Shown one piece after another: positions 12,441 to 25,730 of a DNA stretch of 64,000 nucleotides; the first letter of the stretch is position 1; every line of letters begins with the position of its first letter. Below the pieces are notes generated by a model. It saw only the letters and a program-made list of their open reading frames with translations. It made no database searches and was not told the origin of the DNA. Source of the stretch: Drosophila pseudoobscura. Taxonomy: Eukaryota > Arthropoda > Insecta > Diptera > Drosophilidae. A program made the translations under genes and the position numbers. The stretch lies in NCBI RefSeq assembly GCF_009870125.1, contig NC_046681.1, positions 20,473,001-20,537,000 of the forward strand, read 5' to 3'.

Positions 12441-14889
12441 CAAGTTTTCGCGAAGCGCATTTCATGTAATGGACTTTAATGGAATTACAGTTTTATATAC
12501 ATTTCTCTAGACCTTCCTCCACGCTCGAGTGTGTGTGTGTGCTCGAGAAGAAGGGCGCTCGTATTTAGTTACAAAGTTTACTCGAGCTTGGGCTATTATA
12601 TTATTTTTAAGTGCCAACCATGTGCGCACTTAACAACACCGGAAGCAACTGCCAAAGCAGCTGCCATACTCGAAGCAATTTGGCTAAAATGCAGCCACCC
12701 ACGCCCTCTATCCGAGAGCCAGCCATTGACACTTTGAAGCTCCATTCGAGTGGCATAAATCAATGGCCAGCCAATGGCGAGCACGTAAAATATTTCGCAG
12801 CTCTCCTTGAGGTCAGCACGTGCCACTTGGCCATGCTTAATCTTCGTTAGTTTTGGCACTTTTCTAAAGCTTTGCATGCAAAGCAAACACCCACCACACA
12901 CGGGGGGCGGCCCGGGCGGCAAGCCAAACTCATCAAAAGTCGGGGGGCGAGCAGCACTGGCCCTGACACTCGCTCAAAATAGATTTGCAGTGGCAAGAAA
13001 CGAAGAGGAACTAACTATAAAATGTCGAGCAGCAAAAATATGGAAAAAATGTAAGCATTTTTGGTCACAAAGTATTGGCACATAAAAGGGAATTGCAGTC
13101 TTTGGATCAAGGATAAATTGAAGGAATTTCTAAGCAAGAATATAACGAAGAATAGATCGAATAGTTGATGATTCTGAATAAGGCTGAACGCCTCCTAGAG
13201 TCTTGTTTACTAAGCCCTTGAAGGCGGTTCTTAAGAGTTGATTAGGAACTGCCATGCTTCATGCTTTTTCCCTCTCAGCAAAGCCCAGACATCAATCTAT
13301 TTAAGTTTCAAGCTCTTGAGATGCCACTTCCCCAACAGAGTCGAATTCTGCCGCATAATACTAATGATGACATGCCGAAATAATGCCAAACAACATCCTC
13401 CTTTAACCATAACAACATCCAATTATCAAGGACTCCTTGTGGCAGCAGAGCAAGCAGGATATCCATGAGGTCTGATGGCAGACACGCTGCCAAGTAGAAT
13501 CGCGGCTATTTTATTCATATTCGGTGGGAAGCGGCACTGATTGCGTGTGCGTAATATGCATGTAACTGCTGTCAACGCGGAAAAGCCAAGCCCCCGCCAG
13601 CCACGAGGCTCTGCTCTGCTTAAAATGCAACAGCAGGAAGAGCTCCACATGGCCGGGACGGGCCGGGCCGGGCCGGGCCTTCGACTGGCATGGCTGTCGG
13701 TCGGTGTCGGTCATGTTTGTTCGCTGTTCGCTGTTCGCCTTCAACAAAAATTGCATGCGTGGTTCAGTATTTTTTCCCCGCTCTGTTTTTGTTCTCCGCT
13801 GCTTGTTTGCCACATTGGCAACATTATAAATGCAACGGCAACGGCAGCCGCAAACTATGCAAATCAGACAAATGCATCGCCCGGAACAGCTCTCCCCAGC
13901 CACCAAGAGCCAGTCCGAGAAGGAGTCCTAGAACCACTCCCCCCCCCACCCACCTTGTGCTTTGTTTTTTCGGTGTAAAAGTTTGCAGTGGGCGTTGGGT
14001 GGGGGATACATATGGGTCCTGGGAAGTTTTACAATATGCTCACGGTTGTATAAAATTGGTTGCCTTTCAGCGGGCGTTTGCATTGCATTTTCTTGGAAAA
14101 TATTCGCCTCGTCTTGGCCGTGTCCGTGTCCGTGCCCGTGCCCTGGCCCATATGTGGCCAAAATGGGTATTATCTATAAAATGCCCGCAGGTACTTTTCC
14201 ACTGTTTTGGCCATATTTCAATGCAGCTCGACTGCTGATAGCAAACTGCTGCCACGGCTGCCATGGCTGCCACTGCTGCCTCGCATTGTTGTAAATTTTG
14301 ATAATTCACAAGTGCACACACACAGCCACTGGTGGGAAAAACTTTGAAGTGGCATTAATACGCCGAATGCAGACCCACACAGACATCCCAGGATAGCGAG
14401 AGGGGCGGTGGGAGGTTCTGGCAGAGAGTGGTGGCTGCCCTTTATCGCCCACTTCATCCTCATGGACGGCGCCGCTTCCGTTTGCCGCCATTGTTTTTGG
14501 GTTATGGTGCACAATGGTGCCGTTTAAATTAGTTAGCTTCCCTGTCCATGTGTGTGTGTGGATGTGTGTGTGGCTGACACAGTTCTCGCTGCCTGTCGCT
14601 TGCCATTGAATGGGCCCTTCGTTCCGGCAGCCAGGCCCAGCCTCAGACCCAGACCCAGGCCCAGACCGAGGCCCATCCTCGGCGCTAAGTTTCAAGACAT
14701 CGTGATTGTTGTGGTTACCATTCTCGGTTGTTAGTGTTGCTGTTAGATCCAAGTGCCCAAATTTGTTCTGCCTGTGCAGGGTAGCAAGGGGTAGGCACGA
14801 ATTGGTAGGGGAATGGAAGCCATAGGGCGGGTAGAAGCCCCTTTTAGGTACTTGTAATCTATTATTTATGTATCTACTCCCTTGGTTAT

Positions 14890-14920
14890 CTATGTATCTG
14901 TTAATCCCACAGATACATAG
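14890..14920. repeat. Perfect 12-bp inverted repeat
   Basis: CTATGTATCTGT (14890-14901) and its exact reverse complement (14909-14920) are separated by a 7-base loop. Function is unknown; it may be a remnant of a repeat element, since the surrounding 100 bp is rich in TATCTA-type motifs. Confidence 0.75.
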
Positions 14921-15550
14921 CTCTCTTTGAGGGAACTACCCATTCGACTCCTCTCTCCTGCTGTCCCATCAATCTTAGCCCTGTCTTAGGTGATACGCTG
15001 TGGCCCATCGAAACTTTTGGCCATTGTTTGGCCTCGCCCACCGCATGCTCTGCATTTAATAACATTTAATGTTTGACTACTACCTTAGCGGTTTCCCATT
15101 GTGTACGGCTCTGGCTCTCTGGAGGGGGAGGGTGGCCCCTGGGGGGACTGCATTTACGTTTTTCTTATAAATATAAATGAAGCGGAGATTCGCCTCTGCC
15201 ATTGTTGCATTTGCCGCATTGTTTGGCTTTGACTTGCGGACAGGGCGGGCCCTGAACAAAGGATGTGCTCGTGAGTACTGCATGCATATTGATTGATTGA
15301 CAAACCTAATAAAGGAGTAGCTAGCGTGAAGACCCTAATTGAATTGGTTTTTGTGTGCTGCGGAAGATTAGACTTTTGTTAGTGCATCCTCCGACCCAAA
15401 GACATCGGATATGATCTGAAATGAACCTGCCACAACACCACAAAATGGTCTGGCGCCCTCTCAACGGTCGGTTATGCCTTGTAATCCCGCACTTAAACAC
15501 TCCACTCGACTTTGCCCATTTAATTTGTAATCTCTCTATCATTCCCAGTG

Positions 15551-15600
15551 CCAGAGCCAGCCCCAGTCCCAGCCCCAGCCCCAGCCCCAGCTCCAGCTCC
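15551..15600 (+). repeat. CCCAGC hexamer repeat
   Basis: A C-rich tract of imperfect CCCCAG/CTCCAG hexamers, about eight units, with no associated gene. Confidence 0.8.
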
Positions 15601-15885
15601 CACATTGCCCCAACCAACTCAGACACTACTCATTTACCTGTAAGCGTGTTGTCCAATTCACTAAACCAACGCATCTGCCAGACCGCCACCAGAGCCGTAA
15701 CCGCTTGCCTCCGGGGCTTCGCTGGAATTGCACTTCTGCCAGGCCGGGGGCAGCCCCCAGACAGAGCGGCTAGAGCAACATTTCTTGATTGCATTCTGAA
15801 AGAATAATGAAAATTAGCTGCCACAACTACGTACAAGCACATGGAGGATGGCAGCATTGAGTTTTCCTTCTTCCACTTTCGTTTT

Positions 15886-16110
15886 TATACCTGGTAGTCG
15901 TAGGGGCAACGAGGGTATGTTGTAACAGCCAGACGGTTGTTGTGAATTATGTATTTGCACAGGTCAGGATCTACAGGAGAGTCGGTCTAGGCATGGTCTC
16001 TCCTGGCATTGTGTTGGGGTTCTCTAGATCGATCTATGGCTTATACTCCCTAAAGAGCCATGATTATCCCTTGTGGCAATCAATCAATCTGTACCCTAAT
16101 TGATCTCTCC
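15886..16110 (+). repeat. Worn copy of a common Drosophila dispersed repeat
   Basis: The segment opens with TTTTTATACC, continues with GTTGTAACAGCCAGACGG, and further on has GAGTCGGTCTAGGCATGGTC. These blocks, in this order, resemble a dispersed non-coding repeat widespread in Drosophila genomes (hallmarks TATACCC, GTAACAGGCAGA, and GAGTCGATCT followed by GCCATGTCCGTC). The match is from memory and the copy is diverged. Other likely copies lie at 24125-24345 and 37795-37875. Confidence 0.45.
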
Positions 16111-16578
16111 ACAGATTCTTCTCTCTGTCTCTGCCTTCGATAGCTCTCGTCTCTTGCATTCCAATTAGATCGCTTCGCTCTTTCCACTGACCCTCCATCG
16201 GGTATCCCTCAGTCGAAGTATTGCCTACGAATTTTGCTGCTGGCCTGCCAAGGCTGGTATCCGTTTACTGGAGGGCTGCCCTGCCTGGTGGTGTATTGTT
16301 TTTTACGTATTCCGCGCAGCTTTCAAATTGCTTTTGCTGGCGCATTTTTTAGCAGCAAGCGCACAAAGCCAGGCTCCAGCCCCATGCCCCAGACCCCATC
16401 TTCATCTCAAAGAACCCATCGCCTCTCGGCTGGCAGGAGCTCCAGCAGATAGTAAAATTAAATAAAAATGTAACACAAAGTTTTCAACGAACCCCCAGTT
16501 CCTGCTCCTTCGGATTCGGATTCGGTTCTTATTTGAATTTGAATTATGCTGAATTAAGAATGTTTGTTTTGCTGCTTC

Positions 16579-16607
16579 TGTGTATCTGTATCTGTATCTG
16601 TATCTGT
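16579..16607 (+). repeat. (TGTATC)n hexanucleotide repeat
   Basis: About five tandem TGTATC units with no coding context. Confidence 0.9.
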
Positions 16608-17653
16608 TACTTCTTTTATCTGTCGGACTGCGTCTTGGCTTCATTTCGATATGCAGAAGTTGATTAAAGTTTGCCATAGAGACAATGGCGCGGATGGCGC
16701 GGGGAGGGGGGGCTGCCAAATGCATAATTCATTGCAGTTTGCCTTGTAATTAGCGCACAACCTAAAAAATGCATTAAACTTTCAGCAGCTCTGCTCGGCA
16801 GGGCAGTGCAGGGCTGGGCTGGGCAGGCAATGCCCCAAGGCACAATGTCTGGGGCAGTTAAAGTTTAAAGAATACAAATTCCCTCCGCTGTTGGCCTTCA
16901 TAAATCTTCATTAGTGTGCGGCAGCGATGGCGATGGCTATGGCGATGTGGCGGTGAGGTGGAAAGCGTTGAAAAGTGAAAATTCAGCGCTCTTAATGAGC
17001 ATCGTTGAGTAATTAGCCAACATTGTGGTTGCAAGACCTTCATCGTATACGAGGGCTCCTGCAGCTGCATTCTTCCTCTGCCACTGCCTCTGGATCCTCC
17101 TGCAACCGCACAATTTCTTTAACTATGCTTAATCAATTATTTATTGAAGTCGCTTCGGTTTTTCCTTGGCAAGCCATTTCAAAAGCTGCTCAGAAAAACT
17201 GCAAAAGTTGTTTGGATTTGGTTTGGAAGACCTCTTCTATGGCTTTGACTGTTCAGCTCTGTTCAGCTCTGTTCGGCTCTGTTCAGGGCTGTCGAGCAAT
17301 ATTTACTGCATTGAGGTTTACGGATAAGTGCCCTACAAATGAGTTCATCAATTAACTCTCCACGGTGGGTGGCGCTGGGGTTTATGTGCATTATTAATTG
17401 CATGCTTATCGCCATTGCCTTTAAGGGAAATTAAACCTATAAAGGCAAAGGCAAATGAAGTTTTTCCCATTAAAGGAAACAAATCTAGAGCGAAAAAGTT
17501 GTTACATCCTTCAATTGTTTCTCAAAGTCCTGATGGAACGCCGTGTCTCCAAACCGTTGGCATGTCCAAGCCCTTAAATCTGGTCTAGTGTTGGTAGCCC
17601 ACATTCTATTGGTTTTCAATGGCTTTCCCTTTTTATGGCGAGGACACCTGGGA

Positions 17654-17674
17654 GCTGCTGCTGCTGCTGCTGCT
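17654..17674 (+). repeat. (GCT)7 trinucleotide repeat
   Basis: Seven GCT units. The surrounding open frame on the plus strand (about 17543-18058) has no recognisable domain or splice partner, so the repeat is treated as non-coding. Confidence 0.9.
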
Positions 17675-18685
17675 AAGAAAACACAACAACGCACTTTAGT
17701 GGCCCACAAAACGTTTAATTGGCCGCTCAACTGTAAATTCAGTCGACTGCATCAAAGATTTACAGCTCGTTGGAGTGTGGGGGGCAGCTTGGCCAGAAAG
17801 CAGGATTCATTCAGAGGGCAGAGGATGAGGAATTTTCCAATTGCTTGGACCCCCGACGCGTCGGCCGGGCAGATGTTTTCGGTGCCAGCAGTCGGGGCTT
17901 GCATTTGGCATTTATTGCCGCTCCGAATGGTGCAGCTCCCAGCACTCCAGCAGCCACTCCTCGGTTCCCAGCTCCCAGCTCCTGCCCCAGCTCCTGCTGC
18001 GACTCCCGTGTTTGCCTTGGCCATGAGCAGCTGCACTTGGCTTTTGTGCTGTTTGTAGTCTGTAGTTTGTCCGGGCTAAGCTCTAAGCCGGGAAAGTTCA
18101 AATTCAAATTGTGTTGAGCGTAAGCCCGTGAGCAACGGCCCTTCTGTCGGGCCAATAAATTTGCAGCCAGTTGCCTGCCTGCCACTGACTCAGACACGGA
18201 CTCCCAGGGCCAGGACTCCGGCCAGCAAAGAGTTCAATTAAATAAAGCGATGCTTAAAAACTTTGATTCAATGTATGCACTGGAGCTGGGAACTGGGAGC
18301 TGCTGACTGGAGGAATCAGGCGATGAGCATAATGAATGGCTATGCCCTCGAAAAGGGTATGGGGACTGCGGTGAAGGGTTTGCCCAGCCCCAGACCCTCT
18401 CTGGTAGTAACCCAAAAGCGTATCAATGCCTTCGGCCAGCCGCCAGATGGACGTGGGCTCACGTGTGCACACTCCTTATTCCGGCCGGACAATCGTTCAA
18501 CTGTAAATTTGTATTCAATTAAAAATCATTTCTTTGTCAATTATTCATTCATTGTGCAACGAATCCTGGCCAATGGGGCCTGGCCGTGCTGGTTCTCGGC
18601 CAGTCAGCCATTCATTAAATTTATGAAAAAATAAAAATCAATTTTTATTTTATTTTATATAATACAACAACAGCCACAGCAGCAG

Positions 18686-18708
18686 CCACACACACACACA
18701 CACACACA
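18686..18708 (+). repeat. (CA)n microsatellite
   Basis: About eleven CA units following a CAGCAGCCA stretch. Confidence 0.9.
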
Positions 18709-20938
18709 GGCAAGCTCCCTGGCATTTATTTAAACTATTTTTATGGTACGTATGGCATTTTTTCCACAGAGTCTCTCTTTCTTTCTCTTTCTCTGTGAAT
18801 TTGGTTTCGTTCTTGGTTGAAAATTGCATAAATCAAAATTGTTAATCAATACACTGGCACTGTAAATAAACAAAAAATAAAAACCAGCATAGACTTTGGT
18901 TAGTTTTAAGAGCTGCTTATAAATACACATATTCATTTGTCAAAACACTTTTTGCGTGGGTTTAAAATTCATGCGACAACAAATTGATGGAAAATATTCT
19001 TTTGACAAATTCCACGTTGCGGTGGCATTTCCCACAGTCTGAATGAATGGCCATAGATTTTCATAAATACAACATCAAAAGAAATACGCAAAGAAATGGC
19101 TTATTTTTGTATGAAAATTTATAGATTTATTTGTACATTTTATTGGCTAGATTTGGCTCTGGGCGAGCCAGAACTTCTGCTGCAACAATAGACTAACAAA
19201 ACTTAATAAAAACACAGCTTAAATCTTTTCAGCTGGCAAAAATCTGTTGTACGATGGAGCAATGGAGCCCTAACGTGTTCTAGCCAACTTAATCTGTTAG
19301 GCAAAGCCAATAATCAACAGTTGATATTCTGGAAAATCTCTGCCAACTGGCGTTCCCTTGCCGTGTGTTTTCCTTTGTGATGGCAGAAGCGACACCACGC
19401 TCCTACGTGGCCCCACACATGGCCCCACACACAATGTGTGTGTGTGTGTAAGCCCCATAATATATATCGATAATATTTCATTAGCCCCCACTCCCCGGAG
19501 CCCCCCCCGGACGATGCCCACGCCAGTAAAGGGCGGAGTGTGCTCGATATGAGTGCGTCGAAGTGCGCACATAAATTTGGCAAAAGTAAATGCACTGGCA
19601 TATTGGATACGTTGGGGAAAGTTGTCGGTTCCCAGAAGATGTTGCCAGTGCCGGTGCCGGGCCGGGGCAAGGGCAACGCAGTTTGCTTGTAATGGAGCTT
19701 AATGCAATTTCTCCCACTCTGTCCCTCCTCCCCCGTCCACCCCTATGCTGCCCCGTGCTGCCGTGTACCCAGTCCAAACGCCAACACAATTTCTCACAGC
19801 AAACATATTTTCACGTTGTGCTGCAGACCTTTGGCCAGTCGGGCCAGGGCCTGGCCAGAAGCAGAGACAGGAAAAAAATCGAAGCACAAAAAAGAGCCCC
19901 CCCCCCCCCACGCCTCCCCCATGGCAAATGCAATTTGTTTGGCACTTGTAACGGGGGGCGTATACACGATGTCGACATTTGCCACTCCAGAGTCTCTCTG
20001 CTAATTAGCTGCTGGCAGATTTGCAACTGCTCAGCCAGACCAAAAGAAAGCCAGGATCGGGGAGCTGGGTGCGGGGAGGGGGGCACAGCACATGAATGGC
20101 ATATTTTTCTACCATTTTTGCTGGTTTCTGTGAGCTGTGCTGTGAGCGCATAAAAAATCGCTTAAGTTAAGCGAAGCGTCAAGTCGTTTGCCTGTCTGTC
20201 CACCACAAAGGATTTGGCCAGTTAGCCAGCCAACACTCGAGTGGCTTGCACTCTCAGAGATGGCAGATGCATCCATGGGGAAGACTGAAACCCTGGCCCA
20301 GCCCGGCCCGGCCCGGCCACGACCATCTCTAGTCCCAGGCCAGTGGAGAGCTAACCAACTGAAATGTTGTCTTTGACAAGGCTGTCGGTTTATCGCGCCG
20401 CTTGTCAGCACAGCTACAGCAGATTCTGTAGTCTTTTTTTCCTTATAGAATATCTTTTGTTGCATGTCATTTGCCTGGAAGAGAGGAAGTAGAGGAGCGA
20501 CTGATGGAGATGGAGCGAGCGAATGGGGCAAGCAGCCGGAACTGCCTCAATTTATTTGCACTTAGGTGGCCGGGCCACAGGACAAGAGGTTAACAATGCA
20601 ACTGGCAACTGGCAGCTGCTTTGGCTAACTTGCTCCGCCTCGGTCCTGGGCAGAGTGGCTTATCTCTGGCCAGCTGACACGCCACACACCTGTGGCCAAG
20701 ACGAGCTACGGCCATGGCCACTTAATTGCTTAAAAATGCGAAAATAATTGCAGCAAATGCATTCAAGCCAACCCAACCGAAGTCCCCCGTTCCGTCCGGT
20801 CCAAAGGGGCGGGGGGAGGGGGTCGTTGGGGCAGCCAGTCGTTGTCCCAAAAACGTCATGCATTTTCATTACGTTAACTGGAAAAACACACGGAAAATGC
20901 AATGCCATTTCGAGCAATGAGCGACAATTGCCATCACC

Positions 20939-20990
20939 GGCTCCGGCTCCGACTCCGTCTCCATCTCCATCCGCGACTCCGACTCCTTCT
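20939..20990 (+). repeat. CTCCGA/CTCCAT hexamer repeat
   Basis: Imperfect tandem hexamers based on GGCTCC, GACTCC and ATCTCC. No gene is supported here. Confidence 0.75.
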
Positions 20991-23498
20991 CTGGCCGCTT
21001 AACACTGGCCTTAGCCTCCGGCCATGCAAATTCAATTTGGCAAAAAGCGAGGGACAGAAAAACGCACTGAAAAACACTGCGACATGCGTTCAAAAGTCGC
21101 GACTCGTCCTGAGTGGCAGGTGAAGTGCACGGAGAGCAAAAGAGAAAAGCCAAGGAAGGAAAGCGACCATCCCACAGTCGAAGAAGCTGTACCCTTTCAG
21201 GGGTCTTTGTATGGGATTGGGATACCACTGGATACGAAACCTGGCCACCTTTTGAAGGGTATTAACCGGCTGACCGGGACTGGGCAAAAGGAAAAAAAAA
21301 CGGCTGCCCAAATGACGAGTGCAATTGTGGCATCTGCCTCCTCTGATGTGGCGCTGTTGCTTTTGTCCCAAATGTAAAACGACTGGCAGTCAAACATGCG
21401 CGGTCCGAGGCAGCCTCCACCTCCACCTCCATCCACAGCTCGAAGCATCTGCTGACTTTTCTCTTATCTACGCAAAGCGTTTCGGAGCTCCTTTGGCAAA
21501 TTGCATTTGCTTTGAGTCTCATTGCGGGGATCTTGCTTATCCCCGACTTTGGGGTATATTTCGGCAATTGTAGAAGTTGCAGTTTGCTCCGAGGTTTAAT
21601 TCGCCGCTCAACTGTGCTCTGTTTAAAGACAAGCGACTGCAGGAAACAGATTTGTACTTCCACAAAGTTACGAATTATTTTTGTAGCATACTTTTTTGGG
21701 CAACGGAAAAGTTTTTTCCCCCAAGGGTTCGGAGGAAGTTTGACGGCATCTCACATGCAATTTGATATTTATCCATTCGTTTTTTTCCATTTTTAAATTA
21801 CAATAATAATCAGTTCTCTGATAAAGTGCCCAATATCTATCCACCAGTGAGAGGCCTGATGTTAGAGCAGCTCTAGAAAATAAAACAATTTGTTTCGTAT
21901 TTTTTAACAAATCGATTTTCAAATTGCACAAAAATATTTATTTATCCTTTTGCTGGTGGTTTCATGCTGCACATGTAGTCGATTCTTTTCAAATGAAATA
22001 TTCTAAGAATATTCTAATTCAATAAAAGCAACCTTTTAACCCTCACTTAAGTGATTTAATTTCTCAGAGTTTTACCATCAACGTTGCACAATCCTCTCAC
22101 AGAGAAAGACTTGAGAAAAAATACAAATGTATGCACAAATATTTGCATATTTTCTTTAGCCCGTCTGCTAGCCCCGGACTCCTTGCCCTCGGAGATCCCT
22201 GGCTCTGAAATACATGTAGTATAAATTTCCTTGAACAATTTACAAGCTAACAGTAAAAAAAGGGACAGTGTTGCCACCCACTTTAGTGGTAAAAATTATG
22301 CTATAATTCAAAAACAGCGCCAGCACACACACACATACACGTGTGCCGTTCATTAGCACAAAACCCACACATTAATTTCTTGTGTCTGTCTGCGTGTGCT
22401 GCTAATCTTGGGGGTGTAAAAATGCATTCATCCACATACGTACATATGTATCTGTGTGTGTGTGTGTGTTTGCCTTTGTCCTCATAAAGGATATAAGCCA
22501 TGTTTTTACTACACTCCCGCTAGTGTGTCTGTGTGTGGCCGTGTGCATGTGTGAGTTACTTTATGTTGCGCCCTGACTGCAGCAGCAGCAGCCCTCAGAA
22601 AAAAAAACACTCGCAAAAAAAAGCTAGTAAAATAGGTGGAGTCGATATTTCGACTATGCAATACCTATTATTTGATATTTATTGGTAAGATATCAAGGGA
22701 ATGGGTAATCAAGGAAACGTTTGCTATGGTACAAGGCATGTTTATTGCCTTATGAGCTAGAAAAACCCACTGAATATGTAGTATATGGGATAGGTATAGC
22801 AGGCATAGGTGGTAGAAGGCTATGATCTCCGTTTAGAAGATACCAATAAATTAAGCTACCATCCTACAAGGGATCGAAAATGTATGCGTAGAACAGAGTT
22901 TATTTAATAGGCCACCAGAATATTCTACGAATTTGCTTTGTGAGAGTGAAACAAAGTTACTTCTTAGATGTTTTATATGTATTTATTTCTCCAGACAAGA
23001 CCTCCTTTCTTTGATGCGCCATTTAGAATGATCGAGGGTCCATTTTCATGCCTTTTCGATATATTTCTAGAGCGGCCGTACAGTCATCGATTATGAATAT
23101 AAGCTAGGAATGCCGTATTGGCTGATATAGGTTACAATGGGGCTGCCGTACTGACTGATAGGTCGATATCTTATTCCCTAAAATTATTCTAAAATAATTT
23201 AATCATATATATTTGATTTATTTCAGGTTAAATCACAGCACCACACGTTTAAACCTAATTGAATGGTATAACCACCCAAGGGAGTACCTATGAAACACCT
23301 TCTTCTGCCTAATACACCCTACTCCTCTACCAGTACGAGGTATCAACACTGTGCCAGCGTTTCCCTGGCTTCCCTTGGCTGAGGCTTCGCCTGCAGCTTT
23401 GGCTTAAACGACGACACGCCAGCCAGAGTCGGGCCAATTTCAGTTTCGGTGATAAATTTCGTATAATAAAGAAGACATTAAGCAAACGCCAGTCGCCA

Positions 23499-23523
23499 GG
23501 AATGAGAATGAGAATGAGAATGA
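23499..23523 (+). repeat. (GAATGA)n short tandem repeat
   Basis: Four imperfect copies of GAATGA, followed by GACAAC units. Confidence 0.75.
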
Positions 23524-24124
23524 CAACGACAACAAGGACCACCCGCAGCTCGGACACATTTTACACCTGGCTGAAGGAGCAGTAAAAAAATATATATTAT
23601 TTTATACCTCCTCCCTCTAAAAAAATGTCTATTTTATAGTGTAAACGTTTTTAAGGTTTTTTACAAGCGCCAACTAATTGCGCCTTCAAATGCGACCCAG
23701 CGGCAGGACCGGAAGATACATGGCCACGGAATCAGATGAAATACCGCCTAAAATGTGGAAAACGCTTTAAACGATTATTGTGCCGCTTTGGGCCATCCAT
23801 AAAAGCATATTAAGGCAAAAACTTGACCATTGAACCGATTCTGGGGGAATAAAAAATAACACACACTCACACTCGGGCAAAGGCATTGTGTTCGTGGAAA
23901 TTTCTCATTGAATTGTGTTGAAAAGCAAATGGCATTCAATATTTATGCAAATTTATTATTGATTATGATTATACAGCTGCACGGTTGGGCGATGAGAAGT
24001 GCAGCCGTAAAGCCCCGCGGCGACCTGCAAAAACACAGAAGAGCTCACATCCCTATATTTATTTGCACAAATATAGGTCTATAAAGAATAAAACCAGTTT
24101 ATGTGCCGCCCAATTTAATTAAAG

Positions 24125-24345
24125 TTTGCTTTAATACCCTGCCAGAGAACGTATTTGTTTTGCCAAGAGACCGGTATCGGTAGACAAGGAGGAATATACG
24201 ATAGATTCCTAAGTTCTTGATCAGCATTCAAGGCCGTGAAGTGAGCATGGAGATAACACAGAGATAGTTCTTGGCTAGGACATCGGGTAGAAGCCCAATC
24301 CAATCCCTCCTAGTCATAGGCCCCTCGATCTGCAAGGGTATCCTG
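24125..24345 (+). repeat. Worn dispersed repeat with inverted ATACCCTGC ends
   Basis: The element is bounded by ATACCCTGCCAG near its left end (about 24135) and CTGCAAGGGTAT near its right end (about 24331), which are near-reverse complements. Inside, AAGTTCTTGATCAGCATTCA followed by GCCGTGAAGTGAGCATGG matches the TTCTTGATCAGCAT block of a common Drosophila dispersed repeat. No protein is encoded. Confidence 0.5.
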
Positions 24346-25694
24346 CATTTCAGCTCCTGAGGGTAGCCTTTCTTTGATGTTTTTTTTTTGTATTTTCAAA
24401 CATGTTAATTCGCACTAAAAGCGAAAGGATTGAACAGTAATATACACATGTTTTTATAATACTAATAAGAGTAACATGCCACAAACAGAGCAATAAATCA
24501 GCGAATATATAATAAATAATTTACCATAATTAATTACCAGAAGAAGCCCTTACTTTTAGTAAAACCTTTAACCCAGCAGGAACCACCTTTCCATCCACCT
24601 GCTTCGCAGGCAGACTCTGTCTATCTCTCTGTGTGTTTTAAGCTTAAATCACAGAGACCGGAACCGGAAGGAAGAACAACACAAAGCTTCGACTACACAG
24701 CGGACAAGCCGCAGCTGGACATCGCAGTCCTGATCCCACCTGGCCGGAGGCAGGCTCCTTGACTTGCAGTTGCGTTTGACACTTTTCTCGGGCAACGGAA
24801 ACGATGGCGGCGGCGGTGGCGGTGGCGCAGGCAAAGCGACAGAACAATCAAAGTGCAGCACGACAGGGACTTGAAAGTGGCAGGCACGTAAACGAAAACA
24901 AAATGGCGGCGGGGAGGAGCACCACACACGGACCGCAAGCCAAACAAGCGGCAACAGCAGAAAGAAATTACATGCAACAAGACAACAAAGTTGTCAATGT
25001 CGATGTCGACGTTGTTTGGTTTGCAAAAAAAAATTACCATACCCCCAGAAGCCATCTTCCCGCCATCCGCCCTCCGCTCGCCGCACGGCCAAATGGTGCG
25101 GCCTGGATCTGCATCTGAAGTCGAAGGCAAGAGCCGGGATGACTGCTCTGTGGCCACAGCATCCTCCTAATCCTGCCCCCACTTCCTGTTCTGTTTGTCC
25201 CCCGGGCATCGCACAAATATTAGCTGTTAAACAAGCACTGGCTGTTGCTTTTGTTGCTGCAAAAATTCACAATTACACATGCAATGCCAGAAACCGAAAG
25301 AAAAGACCAGAAAGAAAATGTTGCACGTCGAAAATTAAGCGAAAACCGAGAGTGGGGAAAACAATAAGAGAAGACGGCGCGGGATGGTGAGGGGGGAGGG
25401 GGGAGGGAAAAAATTGGCATAAAATGCAAAAATGAAAATGCAACAAGCAAAAAATATTTTGCTTCGTTAAGTTTTTAGCGTACATGCGCAAACAGCAACA
25501 ATAAAGTGTTAATGTGTGCAAACTAACACAGGCATATGGGACACACACACATGCGGGGACACCACGCATACACACACACACAGAGACTCGTAGAATAGAA
25601 AGGAAAAACGTGGCAGGAGCAATTGCAACCGCAGAAAATGCAAAACACATGCCATGGGAAAATGAGCAGGGCCACACTGGCAGCAGCATTGACA

Positions 25695-25730
25695 TGAAGG
25701 AGCGGAAGGAGCGGAAGGAGGGAAGGAGAG
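25695..25730 (+). repeat. GGAGCGGAA tandem repeat
   Basis: Three to four imperfect copies of GGAGCGGAA within a purine-rich stretch. Confidence 0.75.

Larger units (their letters stand above)
10201..20000. other. Gene-free region, part 2 (intergenic or intronic)
   Basis: No convincing coding exon was found on either strand. The stretch holds CA, TG, GCT and hexamer microsatellites, a GACAGAGA minisatellite, a perfect 12-bp hairpin (14890-14920) and a worn dispersed repeat near 15.9-16.1 kb. Open frames over 100 codons occur (for example around 13.7-14.2 kb) but consist of low-complexity peptides and overlap rival frames. Confidence 0.6.
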
